Below, piece after piece: positions 24,018-31,579 of a stretch of DNA of 64,000 nucleotides. The notes beneath the pieces are model-generated. The model worked only from the letters and a program-made list of their open reading frames with translations, was not told where the DNA came from and made no database searches. The stretch's first letter is position 1. Every line of letters begins with the position of its first letter. The DNA comes from Streptomyces sp. NBC_01294. Its GTDB lineage: Bacteria; Actinomycetota; Actinomycetes; Streptomycetales; Streptomycetaceae. The translations under genes were made by a program, and so were the position numbers. The stretch lies in the NCBI RefSeq assembly GCF_035917235.1, contig NZ_CP108423.1, positions 3,909,001 to 3,973,000 on the forward strand. The letters run 5' to 3'.

Positions 24018-25859
24018 TTACCCCTCGTCGTCCATCCCGGCGAGGACGAGGGGCAGCCGGGAGGCGCCGTCGGCGGTGACGCGGACGGGCACGCCCCAGT
24101 CCTGCTGGTGGACGTGGCAGGCCGGGTACTCGTTGGACGGGTCGTCGTCGCAGGACGCCGCCATCGCGGAGACGTGCAGCACGCCCTCGGTGACGTCCGG
24201 GTTCAGCGCCAGCTCCCGGAACAGGTCGGTCCCGGCGCCCTCGCCCGTCGCCAGCAGCTCGGGCGGGGTCGAGGAGACCAGCAGGCGGGTCGACGGACCG
24301 TAGCGGGTGTCCAGCTTCTGGCCGGTCGGCGCCTGGAAGACCACGTCGAGGCGGAGCGTGCCGGGCGCCACGTCGGTGGCGGCCCGCTGCGTACGGTGGG
24401 CGACCGCGGCCACCCGTACCGCCTCCTCCGGGAGCCGCAGCCGGGTCAGCCGGTGCCGGGCGGACTCGACGACCACGATGTCGTCGCCGACCAGCACGGC
24501 GTCGCTGGGCTCGCGCAGATCCGTGGCCAGGGTCGAGACCTGCCCGGTGGCCGGGTCGTAGCGGCGCAGGGCGTGGTTGTACGTGTCGCTCACCGCGACC
24601 GAGCCGTCGGGCAGCGCGGTCACGCCGAGCGGGTGCTGGAGCAGGGCCTGGCCCGCGTCCCCGTCCCGGTGCCCGAAGTCGAACAGTCCGGTCCCGACGG
24701 CGGACGTGACGACGTAGCCGTCGGGGGTGTCCTGCACGTAGCGGAGGGCGCTGGTCTCGGAGTCGGCGATCCACAGCCGGTCCCCGGCCGCCGCGAGCCC
24801 CGAGGGCTGGGCGAACCAGGCTTCGGCGGCGGGCCCGTCGTGCAGCCCCTCGTTGGTGGTGCCGGCCGCGACCTCGACGGTTCCGTCCGCCGGATCCCAC
24901 GTCCACAGCTGGTGCACACCGGCCATGGCGATCCACACCTTGCCCTGCCACCAGGCCACGTCCCACGGCGACGACAGGTCCACCTCCAGCGCGGGCCCGG
25001 AGGTCGGCGACCCCTGCCACCACTGCCGCCCGGTCCCGGCGACGGTCTCCACCGTCCCGGTGGCCGGGTCGTAGGTGCGCAGCGCGTGGTTGACGGTGTC
25101 GGCGACGACCACCCGGCCGTCGGGCAGCAGCGCCAGCCCCTGCGGCTCGCTGAAGCTGTCCCCGGTGAAACCGCGGATTCCGCTCCCGATGCGCCGTACG
25201 ACGCTCTCCCCGTCCTCGTTCAGCTCGACGAGCTGGTGCCGGGTGGTGTCCGACACGAGCAGGTTCCCGCTCGGCAGCAGCAGCGCCTTCCCGGGGAACC
25301 GCAGGTCGGTCGCGACCGGCTCGGGCGGCACGTACGGCCCGTCCCCGCGCCGCAGCGTCCCCTTGGCCTCGTGCTCGGCCCCCAGCTCCTCCACCAGCCG
25401 CGCGATGGCGTGGGCGTGCCCCTCGCCGGCGTGCTGGGCGACGATGTACCCCTCGGGGTCGATCACGACGAGCGTGGGCCAGGCCCGTACGGCGTACTGC
25501 TTCCAGGTCGCGAGCTCGGGATCGTCCAGCACGGGGTGGTGCACCTCGTACCGCTCGACGGCATCGACGACGGCGGAGTGCTCGGCCTCGTGCACGAACT
25601 TCGGCGAGTGCACACCGATCATGACGACGGTGTCGCGGTGCTTCTCCTCCAGCTCGCGCAGCTCGTCGAGGACGTGCAAGCAGTTAATACAGCAAAACGT
25701 CCAAAAATCGACAATAACGCACTTACCTCGCAGGCTGGCGAGGGTGAGCTCTTTGCCTCCGGTGTTCAGCCAGCCACCCTTGCCGATCAGCTCGGGGGCA
25801 CGGACACGGGCACGTCGGGGCGCGGGCGCGGGGGTGTGCGCCGGGGCGACATCGTTCAT
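24018..25859 (-). CDS. Thioredoxin-like plus NHL beta-propeller protein (NHLRC2-like)
   Basis: A 613-aa protein. Residues about 18-160 form a TlpA/AhpC-like thioredoxin fold with CCINC at 56-60, followed by WPTLVVIDPEG containing the cis-Pro. Residues about 190-540 form an NHL six-bladed propeller (LPSGNLLVSDTTRHQLVEL, LPDGRVVVADTVNHALR, LPDGSVAVSDTYNHALRRY). A C-terminal beta domain completes the NHLRC2-type layout. There is no signal peptide, so it is probably cytoplasmic; the substrate is unknown even in animal homologues. Codons 44-61, spanning the active site, are strikingly AT-rich (see findings). The ATG is 122 bases from the divergent Uma2 gene. Confidence 0.88.
   Translation of the reverse strand: MNDVAPAHTPAPAPRRARVRAPELIGKGGWLNTGGKELTLASLRGKCVIVDFWTFCCINCLHVLDELRELEEKHRDTVVMIGVHSPKFVHEAEHSAVVDAVERYEVHHPVLDDPELATWKQYAVRAWPTLVVIDPEGYIVAQHAGEGHAHAIARLVEELGAEHEAKGTLRRGDGPYVPPEPVATDLRFPGKALLLPSGNLLVSDTTRHQLVELNEDGESVVRRIGSGIRGFTGDSFSEPQGLALLPDGRVVVADTVNHALRTYDPATGTVETVAGTGRQWWQGSPTSGPALEVDLSSPWDVAWWQGKVWIAMAGVHQLWTWDPADGTVEVAAGTTNEGLHDGPAAEAWFAQPSGLAAAGDRLWIADSETSALRYVQDTPDGYVVTSAVGTGLFDFGHRDGDAGQALLQHPLGVTALPDGSVAVSDTYNHALRRYDPATGQVSTLATDLREPSDAVLVGDDIVVVESARHRLTRLRLPEEAVRVAAVAHRTQRAATDVAPGTLRLDVVFQAPTGQKLDTRYGPSTRLLVSSTPPELLATGEGAGTDLFRELALNPDVTEGVLHVSAMAASCDDDPSNEYPACHVHQQDWGVPVRVTADGASRLPLVLAGMDDEG
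25677..25730 (-). other. AT-rich codon island over the CCINC active site
   Basis: By hand count this 54-base stretch is about 41% GC with 9 of 18 third positions G or C. It uses GTT, ATT twice, TTT twice, GAT, TGT, TTG, CGA and GGT. Flanking codons of the same gene almost always end in G or C. The protein sequence is normal for the family, so selection or origin of the DNA itself is unusual. Confidence 0.8.
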
Positions 25860-25981
25860 GCTTCAAGCTTGCCACTCGCGCATGGACGCCGGATCACAGG
25901 TCCATGTGCACCCGCAAGGGGGACGACGAGCGGACGGCACACGTGGGAGCCTGACCGTAGGCAGCGAAGGAGTCGTCCGCA

Positions 25982-26536
25982 ATGACCACCGCGCACGAGT
26001 ACGGCGAGGGCATCGATCCCGAGCACGCCCTCAAGTACGCCATCCAGCACCACAGCGGGGACCGCACTGAGATCGTCGAAGGGGTCATCGCCACCGTGAC
26101 ACCAAACTGGGATCACGAGCGGACTGCCAAGCTCGTGCGGCGCCAGATCGAAGCCCGGGTGGACGAGCTCGGCTGTGTGGAAGGCTCGGGCAACCTCGAT
26201 CTGCCGGGATCGTCCAACTGGTACGTGCCCGACATCGCAGTCGTCCCCGAGGAACTCACGTACGGCGGAGGGGCACTCGTACCCGACCAGACGCTGCTGG
26301 TCGTCGAGGTGACCTCCGAGTCGAACGCCGAGACCGACCGCGTCGTCAAGCGCAAGCGGTACGCCGAGTACGGGGCGCCGCTGTATCTGCTGGTCGACCG
26401 GATGGAGAAGACCGTCACGCTGTTCGCCGGGCCCGGGCGGCTTGGATACACCAAGGTGGACGGGCCGCATCCCTTCGGGACGGCGGTGCGGTTGCCCGAG
26501 CCGTTCGGGATCGAGCTCGACACCAGCAGGTTCTAG
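25982..26536 (+). CDS. Uma2 family (DUF820) restriction-endonuclease-fold protein
   Basis: A 184-aa protein with the Uma2 PD-(D/E)XK nuclease core: EIVEGVI, VPDIAVVPEE, LLVVEVTSESN and KRKRYAEYGAPLYLLVD. Uma2 families are expanded in Streptomyces and cyanobacteria and were linked to transposon biology, but their cellular targets are unknown. AAGGAG precedes the ATG. It stands alone, divergent from the thioredoxin-NHL gene. Confidence 0.88.
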   Translation: MTTAHEYGEGIDPEHALKYAIQHHSGDRTEIVEGVIATVTPNWDHERTAKLVRRQIEARVDELGCVEGSGNLDLPGSSNWYVPDIAVVPEELTYGGGALVPDQTLLVVEVTSESNAETDRVVKRKRYAEYGAPLYLLVDRMEKTVTLFAGPGRLGYTKVDGPHPFGTAVRLPEPFGIELDTSRF

Positions 26537-26566
26537 ATCGCCGGTAGCCGGGAGCCGGTAGCGTGC

Positions 26567-27238
26567 GTGTACGTGACAGCCACTACGCCGCCGAGCGGGC
26601 GGATATTCGATGCCGTGAACGCCACTGCCGTGCGGAGCGCGGACCGGTTGCGCGAGCTGTACGGCGAGCCCGGTGAGGCGGCCCGGCGCAAGAGCGTGGA
26701 CCGGATCCACGATGTCGCCCGCGCCGTCATCGGGCGGTCGTCGCTGGTGTTCATCGCCAGCGCCGGCGCCGACGGGCACTGCGATGTGACACCCCGCGGC
26801 GGTCCGCCCGGATTCGTCGCCGTCCTGGACGAGTTCACCCTCGCCGTTCCCGACGCCACCGGCAACAAGCGGCTCGACACCTGCCACAACATCGTGGAGA
26901 CGGGCCGCGCCGGGCTGATCTTCGTCATCCCCGGCCGGGCCACCACCCTGCGCGTGAACGGCAGGGCCTGCGTCTCCGACGATCCGCGCCTGCTGGAGCA
27001 GTTGACCTCCGTCGGCAAGGCTCCGCGCAGCGCGATCGTGGTGGGCGTCGAGGAGGCCTATCAGCACTGTCCGAAGGCGTTGCTGCGCGGCAGCGCGTGG
27101 AAGCCCGGGCAGTGGCTCGACGAGGACGCCGCCCCGAGCTCCGCCGAGGTCACGCTCTCCCACCTGGACCTCCCCGGTCTGACGATCGAGGAGATCCGGC
27201 AGCAGGAGCGCGAGTCGCTGCTGTACCGCTACGAGTAG
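26567..27238 (+). CDS. PPOX-type flavoprotein, MSMEG_1061-like
   Basis: A 223-aa protein with the split-barrel fold of pyridoxamine 5'-phosphate oxidase-like FMN enzymes: SSLVFIASAGADGHCDVTPRGG, FTLAVPDATGNKRLDTCHNI and GLIFVIPGRATTLRVNGRA. HCPKALLRGSAWKPGQW is characteristic of the MSMEG_1061 subgroup. The substrate is unknown. GTG codons at 26567 and 26573 are both possible starts; GGAG at 26551 is closer to the first. The end overlaps the convergent DUF4240 gene by 10 bases. Confidence 0.82.
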   Translation: MYVTATTPPSGRIFDAVNATAVRSADRLRELYGEPGEAARRKSVDRIHDVARAVIGRSSLVFIASAGADGHCDVTPRGGPPGFVAVLDEFTLAVPDATGNKRLDTCHNIVETGRAGLIFVIPGRATTLRVNGRACVSDDPRLLEQLTSVGKAPRSAIVVGVEEAYQHCPKALLRGSAWKPGQWLDEDAAPSSAEVTLSHLDLPGLTIEEIRQQERESLLYRYE

Positions 27239-27756
27239 TCGAAAAGGGCGCTCAGGCGGGGCAGGCGGGTCGTGACCTGCTCCTCGTCGTCGAAGTCGAA
27301 GTCCCAGGACGGGTCCAGGGGCGGGTAGCCGATGGTGAAGGAGTCCGCCGGGAGTTCGCGGCCGGTGGCCGTCTCGTAGGCCGTCCAGACGATCGAGAGG
27401 GCCTCCTCGTCCCACAGCTCCAGGCCCTCCGCCGCGGCCTCGCGGACCGCCGGGTGGGCCGCCAGGGAGTCCGGGTCGGCCAGGGCCGCGTCGAAGGTCG
27501 CCCGGCCCTGGGTGAGGAGCCAGCCGCGGAAGTAGTCGAAGCCGTCGTCCGAGCAGCCGCCGTTGATCACGTAGGCCGCGGCCCAGAGCGGGCTGCGGTA
27601 GGACTCCGCCAGCAGGTCCCACAGCACCTGCTGGGCCGCGGCTATCTCCGCTTCCGGGAAACCCGCCAGGAGTTCCGCCGCGCGCGGGGCCACCTCGTGC
27701 GCCGCCGCGTCCGCGCGGGCCGTCTCGATCAGCTGCCAGAACGTCTGCTTGTCCAT
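27229..27756 (-). CDS. DUF4240 domain protein
   Basis: A 175-aa soluble acidic protein. The DUF4240 signature is visible: MDKQTFWQLIE at the start, YVINGGCSDDGFDYFRGWLLTQG in the middle, and a C-terminal FDFDDEEQVTTRLPRLS. Such proteins are common in Streptomyces next to possible toxin or stress genes but have no known role. It is separated by 28 bases from the ATP-grasp gene on the same strand, which is transcribed before it and may be cotranscribed. Confidence 0.82.
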   Translation of the reverse strand: MDKQTFWQLIETARADAAAHEVAPRAAELLAGFPEAEIAAAQQVLWDLLAESYRSPLWAAAYVINGGCSDDGFDYFRGWLLTQGRATFDAALADPDSLAAHPAVREAAAEGLELWDEEALSIVWTAYETATGRELPADSFTIGYPPLDPSWDFDFDDEEQVTTRLPRLSALFDYS

Positions 27757-27784
27757 GGGGAAAGCCTGGCAGCCGGGTCTGACA

Positions 27785-28600
27785 TCAGGCGTGGGCGCTG
27801 AGGAAGGAGTGGAGGGATGTGGTGAGGGCCGCGACGAAGGCGTCCTGCACCTGCGCCGGGAGGAGGTCCAGGGAGAGGTACGGGTTCAGGTCCTCCAGCT
27901 CGACGAGCAGCAGTTCGCCGGACGGCGCCCGGCAGGCGTCCACGCGCTGGATGCCGTGGTCGAGGGTGTTCCACTCGATGAAGGCGCGGGCGAAGGCCAG
28001 GTCCGCGTCGGTCGGCGCGTAGGGGCTCAGCTCCCAGCGGCGGGCCGGGTCGGGCGCGTAGAGGGCGTACTGGAAGGCGTCGTCGACGAAGTAGAAGGAC
28101 ACCTCGTACGTGAAGTCGATGCGCGGCTGGATGAGGATCTCGCCCGCGGGGCCCGTCGGGGCCGCCGTGAAGGTGAGGCCGATGGAGTCGGCGCCCTGCT
28201 TCGGCTTGACCGCGTAGGAGGGGACCTGCGGCAGCTCCGGGAGCCGCGCCGGGTCGTCGATCGTCGGGATGACCGGGTAGCCGGCGGCCGTCAGGTCGAG
28301 GAGGTACTGCTTGCCCGCCATGTCGGCGCGGCCGGTGAGCGGGTTGTAGACCGGGGTGCCGGCGGCGAGGGCGGCGGCGCGGAAGGAGTCGTAGGCCTGC
28401 TGGTAGTGCAGGACCGGGCCGCTGTTGCGGACGATCACGGCGTCGAAGCCCAGGGGGAGGAGCGCCTCCGCGTCGGCGGGGTGGCACAGGGCGAGCTCGA
28501 AGCCGGCGGCCCGCAGCCGGGAGGTGAGGAATATGTCCTCGTCGCAGTAGCGGCGGCCGCGCGCCGGGTAGGCCAGATCGGTCACGAAGAGCAGAGGCAT
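27785..28600 (-). CDS. ATP-grasp superfamily protein
   Basis: A 271-aa protein resembling RimK/glutathione-synthetase-type ATP-grasp ligases. An N-terminal pre-ATP-grasp domain (LLFVTDLAYPARGRRYCDED) carries FDAVIVRNSGPVLHY. It is followed by the ATP-binding part (SYAVKPKQGADSIGL with the phosphate-contacting Lys, then ILIQPRIDFTYEVSFYFVDD) and metal-binding acidic residues in LVELEDLNPYLSLDLL. The reaction, probably amide bond formation between a carboxylate and an amine, cannot be named. It is divergent from the LURP-one gene with a 32-base gap. Confidence 0.82.
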   Translation of the reverse strand: MPLLFVTDLAYPARGRRYCDEDIFLTSRLRAAGFELALCHPADAEALLPLGFDAVIVRNSGPVLHYQQAYDSFRAAALAAGTPVYNPLTGRADMAGKQYLLDLTAAGYPVIPTIDDPARLPELPQVPSYAVKPKQGADSIGLTFTAAPTGPAGEILIQPRIDFTYEVSFYFVDDAFQYALYAPDPARRWELSPYAPTDADLAFARAFIEWNTLDHGIQRVDACRAPSGELLLVELEDLNPYLSLDLLPAQVQDAFVAALTTSLHSFLSAHA

Positions 28601-28632
28601 GGCGCCAACCTATCGCGGGCACTGATCAGCGC

Positions 28633-29130
28633 ATGAAATACCTCGTACGGGACAAACTGCTGGCCATCGGGGACGACTACTGGATCGAGGACGAGGACGG
28701 CCGGCACGCCTTCCTCGTCGACGGGAAGGCGCTGCGGTTCCGGGACACGCTGGAGCTGAAGGACCCGGACGGGCGGATCCTGATCACCTTGCGGGAGAAG
28801 CTGCTCGTCTTCCGCGACGCCATGACCCTGGAGCGGGACGACCGGCGGCTCGCGGTGATCCGCCGCAAGCGGTTCTCGCTGCTGCGCAACCACTTCCGCG
28901 TGACCATGGCCGAGGGCACCGAGCTCGATGTGAGCGGGCGGATCCTGGACCGGGAGTTCAAGGTCGAGTACGACGGGGAGCTGCTCGCGCTGATCTCGCG
29001 GCAGTGGTACCGGGTCCGCGAGACGTACGCGGTGGACGTGGTCCGGGAGGAGGCGGACGCGGCGCTGCTGGTCGCGGTCGCGGTGTGCGTGATCCGGATG
29101 GCGGAGAAGGAGCGGGAGGACGACCTCTAG
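28633..29130 (+). CDS. LURP-one-related (Tubby-like) protein
   Basis: A 165-aa beta-barrel protein. The N-terminus MKYLVRDKLLAIGDDYWIEDEDG and the repeated strand pattern (LRFRDTLELKDPDGRILI, LREKLLVFRDAMTLE) match the LOR/scramblase-like family. The C-terminus has a helix typical of the Tubby/scramblase fold (DAALLVAVAVCVIRM). Function in bacteria is unknown; homologues bind phospholipids in eukaryotes. The 3' region is followed by 16-bp tandem repeats. Confidence 0.87.
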   Translation: MKYLVRDKLLAIGDDYWIEDEDGRHAFLVDGKALRFRDTLELKDPDGRILITLREKLLVFRDAMTLERDDRRLAVIRRKRFSLLRNHFRVTMAEGTELDVSGRILDREFKVEYDGELLALISRQWYRVRETYAVDVVREEADAALLVAVAVCVIRMAEKEREDDL

Positions 29131-29188
29131 GCCGTGCCGGGGCCCGCCTCCGTGCCGGTGCCCGCCTCCGTGCCCCGCGTGGGTACCG

Positions 29189-29252
29189 GCCCGCGTGAGT
29201 ACGGGCCCGCGTGAGTACGGGCCCGCGTGAGTACGGGCCCGCGTGAGTACGG
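29189..29252. repeat. 16-bp tandem repeat, four perfect copies
   Basis: Unit GCCCGCGTGAGTACGG; each junction also creates GGGCCC, so single units can fold as a GGGCCCG/CGGGCCC hairpin. A degraded copy precedes it (from about 29176), together with two copies of a 17-base CCCGCCTCCGTGCC-type repeat. Intergenic, between the LURP-one gene and a small membrane protein gene. Confidence 0.88.
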
Positions 29253-29339
29253 GCCCACCGGGAAATGAGCACGCGCACTCATGCCGTGGCGGCGGGCCGG
29301 ACGCGAGGATGGTGCACGTCCCCACGGAAGGAACCCACG

Positions 29340-29705
29340 GTGAACCCCAGCACGTACGCGGCCTTGTACGGCCCGTGGCAGCCGACGAGGCCCGTCCCCA
29401 GGGAGCGGCCCGTCGTCACCGTGCTCGCGGCCCTGCTGTGGACGGCCACCTTCCTTTCGCTCGCCTGGCTGGCCAGCCTCTTCGGCATCGCCGTCGTCTG
29501 GATGGCGGCGGCCGGGGGCCCGGTCGGAGGTCTCGTCCTGCGCGTCGCCCTGGTCGTGGCGGGCGCCGCCGCGGCGCTCACCGCCCTGGCCTTCGCTCCC
29601 GGAGTCCGCCGGCTGGCCCCGGCGAGCCGTCTGCTCCTCCTGGGCGCCCTGGCGTGCCCGGTGCCCACCGCGCTCGCGATCTGGTCCTGGTTCCACACCG
29701 GCTGA
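29340..29705 (+). CDS. Small membrane protein of unknown function
   Basis: About 121 aa with three predicted transmembrane helices (VLAALLWTATFLSLAWLASL, VLRVALVVAGAAAALTALAF, LLLGALACPVPTALAIWSWF). The N-terminus VNPSTYAALYGPWQP is soluble. GTG is chosen because GGAAGGA lies 8 bases upstream; an in-frame ATG at 29265 has no such site. No family was recognised. The 3' end is 30 bases from a convergent nitrilase gene. Confidence 0.65.
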   Translation: MNPSTYAALYGPWQPTRPVPRERPVVTVLAALLWTATFLSLAWLASLFGIAVVWMAAAGGPVGGLVLRVALVVAGAAAALTALAFAPGVRRLAPASRLLLLGALACPVPTALAIWSWFHTG

Positions 29706-29734
29706 CCGGGGCAGCGGATCAGCCGGTCAGCGGA

Positions 29735-30514
29735 TCAGCGGCCCAGGCGGCGGTCCTTCAGGGCCGGGAACTGGGCGCGGGTCTCGGGAACCTTGGCCGG
29801 GTCCAGGTCGACGGTGAGGACCTCCTCGCCGGGGCCGGCCTCCGCCAGGACCTCGCCCCACGGGTCCACCACCAGGCTGTGACCGGCCTGTTCGACGCCC
29901 GCGTGGGTGCCGGCCAGCCCGCACGCCAGGACGTACGACTGGTCCTCCACGGCGCGCGCCCGGTTGAGCAGGGTCCAGTGCGACCGGCGTCGCGCGGGCC
30001 AGCCCGCCGCGACGACCAGGGTGGTGGCGCCGGCGTCGACCAGGCCGCGGAACAGTTCCGGGAAGCGCAGGTCGTAGCAGGTGGCGATGCCGAGGGTCTG
30101 CTCCGGCAGTTCCACCGTGGTCAGGGATTCGCCGGCGGACATGAGCACCGCCTCGCCCTGGTCGAAGCCGAAGCGGTGGATCTTGCGGTAGGTGGCGGCC
30201 AGCTCGCCCGCCGGGGAGAGGACGAGGGCGGTGTTGTAGAGCGAGCCGTCGCCCGCGCGCTCCACGACCGAGCCCGCGTGCAGCCAGACCCCGGCGTCGC
30301 GCGCGGCCTTGGACATGGCCTCGTAGGTGGGGCCGTCCAGCGGCTCGGCCTCGGTCTCGAACTGCTCGTAGGCGAAGGCGCCGACCGGCCACAGCTCCGG
30401 GAGGACGACGAGGTCCGAGCCCGCCTGTTCCCGTACGAGCTCGGCCACGCGGGCGCGTCGGGATGACACCGACTCGCCCTCGTTCACTGCGATTTGGATC
30501 AGCGAGGCGCGCAC
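29735..30514 (-). CDS. Carbon-nitrogen hydrolase (nitrilase superfamily, omega-amidase-like)
   Basis: A 259-aa cytoplasmic amidase. The catalytic triad is clear: Glu in VVLPELWP, Lys in YRKIHRFGFDQGE and Cys in IATCYDLRFPELFR. Subgroup features such as FAYEQFE resemble YafV/Nit2-type omega-amidases, which hydrolyse 2-oxoglutaramate-like amides or repair deaminated glutathione analogues. Because actinobacteria use mycothiol, the precise substrate may differ. It is monocistronic, divergent from the mycothiol-dependent enzyme gene. Confidence 0.9.
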   Translation of the reverse strand: MRASLIQIAVNEGESVSSRRARVAELVREQAGSDLVVLPELWPVGAFAYEQFETEAEPLDGPTYEAMSKAARDAGVWLHAGSVVERAGDGSLYNTALVLSPAGELAATYRKIHRFGFDQGEAVLMSAGESLTTVELPEQTLGIATCYDLRFPELFRGLVDAGATTLVVAAGWPARRRSHWTLLNRARAVEDQSYVLACGLAGTHAGVEQAGHSLVVDPWGEVLAEAGPGEEVLTVDLDPAKVPETRAQFPALKDRRLGR

Positions 30515-30663
30515 ACTACCACCGTCCTGGCGTTCAAGCCGTCAACTCGGGCCTACGATCGTCACACGAAAGCACTGCCGGGGTGCTCACCGGCAGCGTA
30601 GTTTTGGAAACTGAATCCACTGCTTCCGAAACGCGCCACTGAACAGCACCGCGAGGGGTCCCG

Positions 30664-31494
30664 TTGACCGTCCATCCGCATCCCAGCCTCCAACCCTATG
30701 CCGACGCGTGGACGCACTCCATCGAGGCGATATCCGAGCTGGTCCTCCCCCTGACGGAGGGCGAGTGGAACCGGGCGACGCCGTGTCCCGGCTGGTCGGT
30801 CCGTGACGTCGTGTCACACATCATCGGCATCGAATGCGAGCAGCTCGGGGACCCGCGGCCGATCCACACGGTGGCGAGGGACCTGCGGCACGTGGTGGAC
30901 GAGTTCAGCCGGTACATGGAGGTGCAGGTCGACGTACGGCGTCACCACACCGCGCCGGAGATGACCTCGGAGCTGGAGTACACCGTCATCCGGCGCTCGC
31001 GGCAGCTGCGGAACGAGAAGCGGGATCCGGCCACGATGGTGCGGGGGCCGCTGGGCGAACAGGTGACCCTGGAGGACGCGCTGCGCCTGCGGGCGTTCGA
31101 CGTGTGGGTCCACGAGCAGGACCTGCGGGCGGCGCTGGGGGCGCCGGGGAACTGGGACGCGCCGGGTGCGTACGTGGCGCGCGACATCCTGCTGGCCGGG
31201 CTGCCGAAGGTGGTGGCGAAGCGGGCCGGGGCGCCGGCGAACTCGGCGGTGGTGATCGACGTGCACGGTCCGCTGGAGTTCATGCGGACGGTGCGGGTGG
31301 ACGCGGAGGGCCGCGGGACGGTGGACAAGGCGCCGTCGCTGGGCCCGGCCGTGACGCTGGCGCTGGACTGGGAGACGTACGTCCGGCTGGCGGCGGGGCG
31401 GGTGCGCGCGCACACCGTCGCGGACCGGGTGAAGGTGGAGGGCGACGCGGACCTGGCGGAGGCCATCCTGACGCAGTTCGCCGTGACTCCGTAG
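30664..31494 (+). CDS. Maleylpyruvate isomerase/mycothiol-dependent family protein
   Basis: A 276-aa protein of the DinB-like MDMPI family. The N-terminal four-helix metal-binding domain shows W-x-x-ATPCPGWSVRDVVSHIIGIE, with the metal His in VSHI, and a second set near RLRAFDVWVHEQDLRAA. A C-terminal MDMPI_C/SCP2-like domain follows. These enzymes use mycothiol for thiol-dependent isomerisation or detoxification. The TTG start is supported by GAGGGG 5 bases upstream. The 3' end is followed by hairpins of the dispersed Streptomyces repeat. Confidence 0.86.
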   Translation: MTVHPHPSLQPYADAWTHSIEAISELVLPLTEGEWNRATPCPGWSVRDVVSHIIGIECEQLGDPRPIHTVARDLRHVVDEFSRYMEVQVDVRRHHTAPEMTSELEYTVIRRSRQLRNEKRDPATMVRGPLGEQVTLEDALRLRAFDVWVHEQDLRAALGAPGNWDAPGAYVARDILLAGLPKVVAKRAGAPANSAVVIDVHGPLEFMRTVRVDAEGRGTVDKAPSLGPAVTLALDWETYVRLAAGRVRAHTVADRVKVEGDADLAEAILTQFAVTP

Positions 31495-31508
31495 GGCTGC
31501 CCCGGTCA

Positions 31509-31579
31509 CGGCGAAGCCGGGCTTCGCCGGGACCCGGGGCTCCGCCCCGGACCCGCTCCTCACACGCCGGAGGGGCTGA
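31509..31579. repeat. Dispersed Streptomyces intergenic repeat with hairpins
   Basis: A first hairpin (CGGCGAAG / CTTCGCCG, 31509-31529) is followed by a minus-strand copy of the AGCCCCTCCGGCG-TTTGAGG-...-GGTCCGGGGCGGAGCCCC family (31531-31579). It serves as terminator for both converging genes. It also encodes the last residues and stop codon of the AraC-type regulator. Confidence 0.8.

Noticed and set aside
25982..26536. Uma2 gene as evidence of a transposon or prophage
   Set aside because: No transposase, integrase, inverted terminal repeats or tRNA attachment site nearby.
29189..29252. CRISPR-like repeats
   Set aside because: Units are directly adjacent with no spacers and only 16 bases long; no cas genes.
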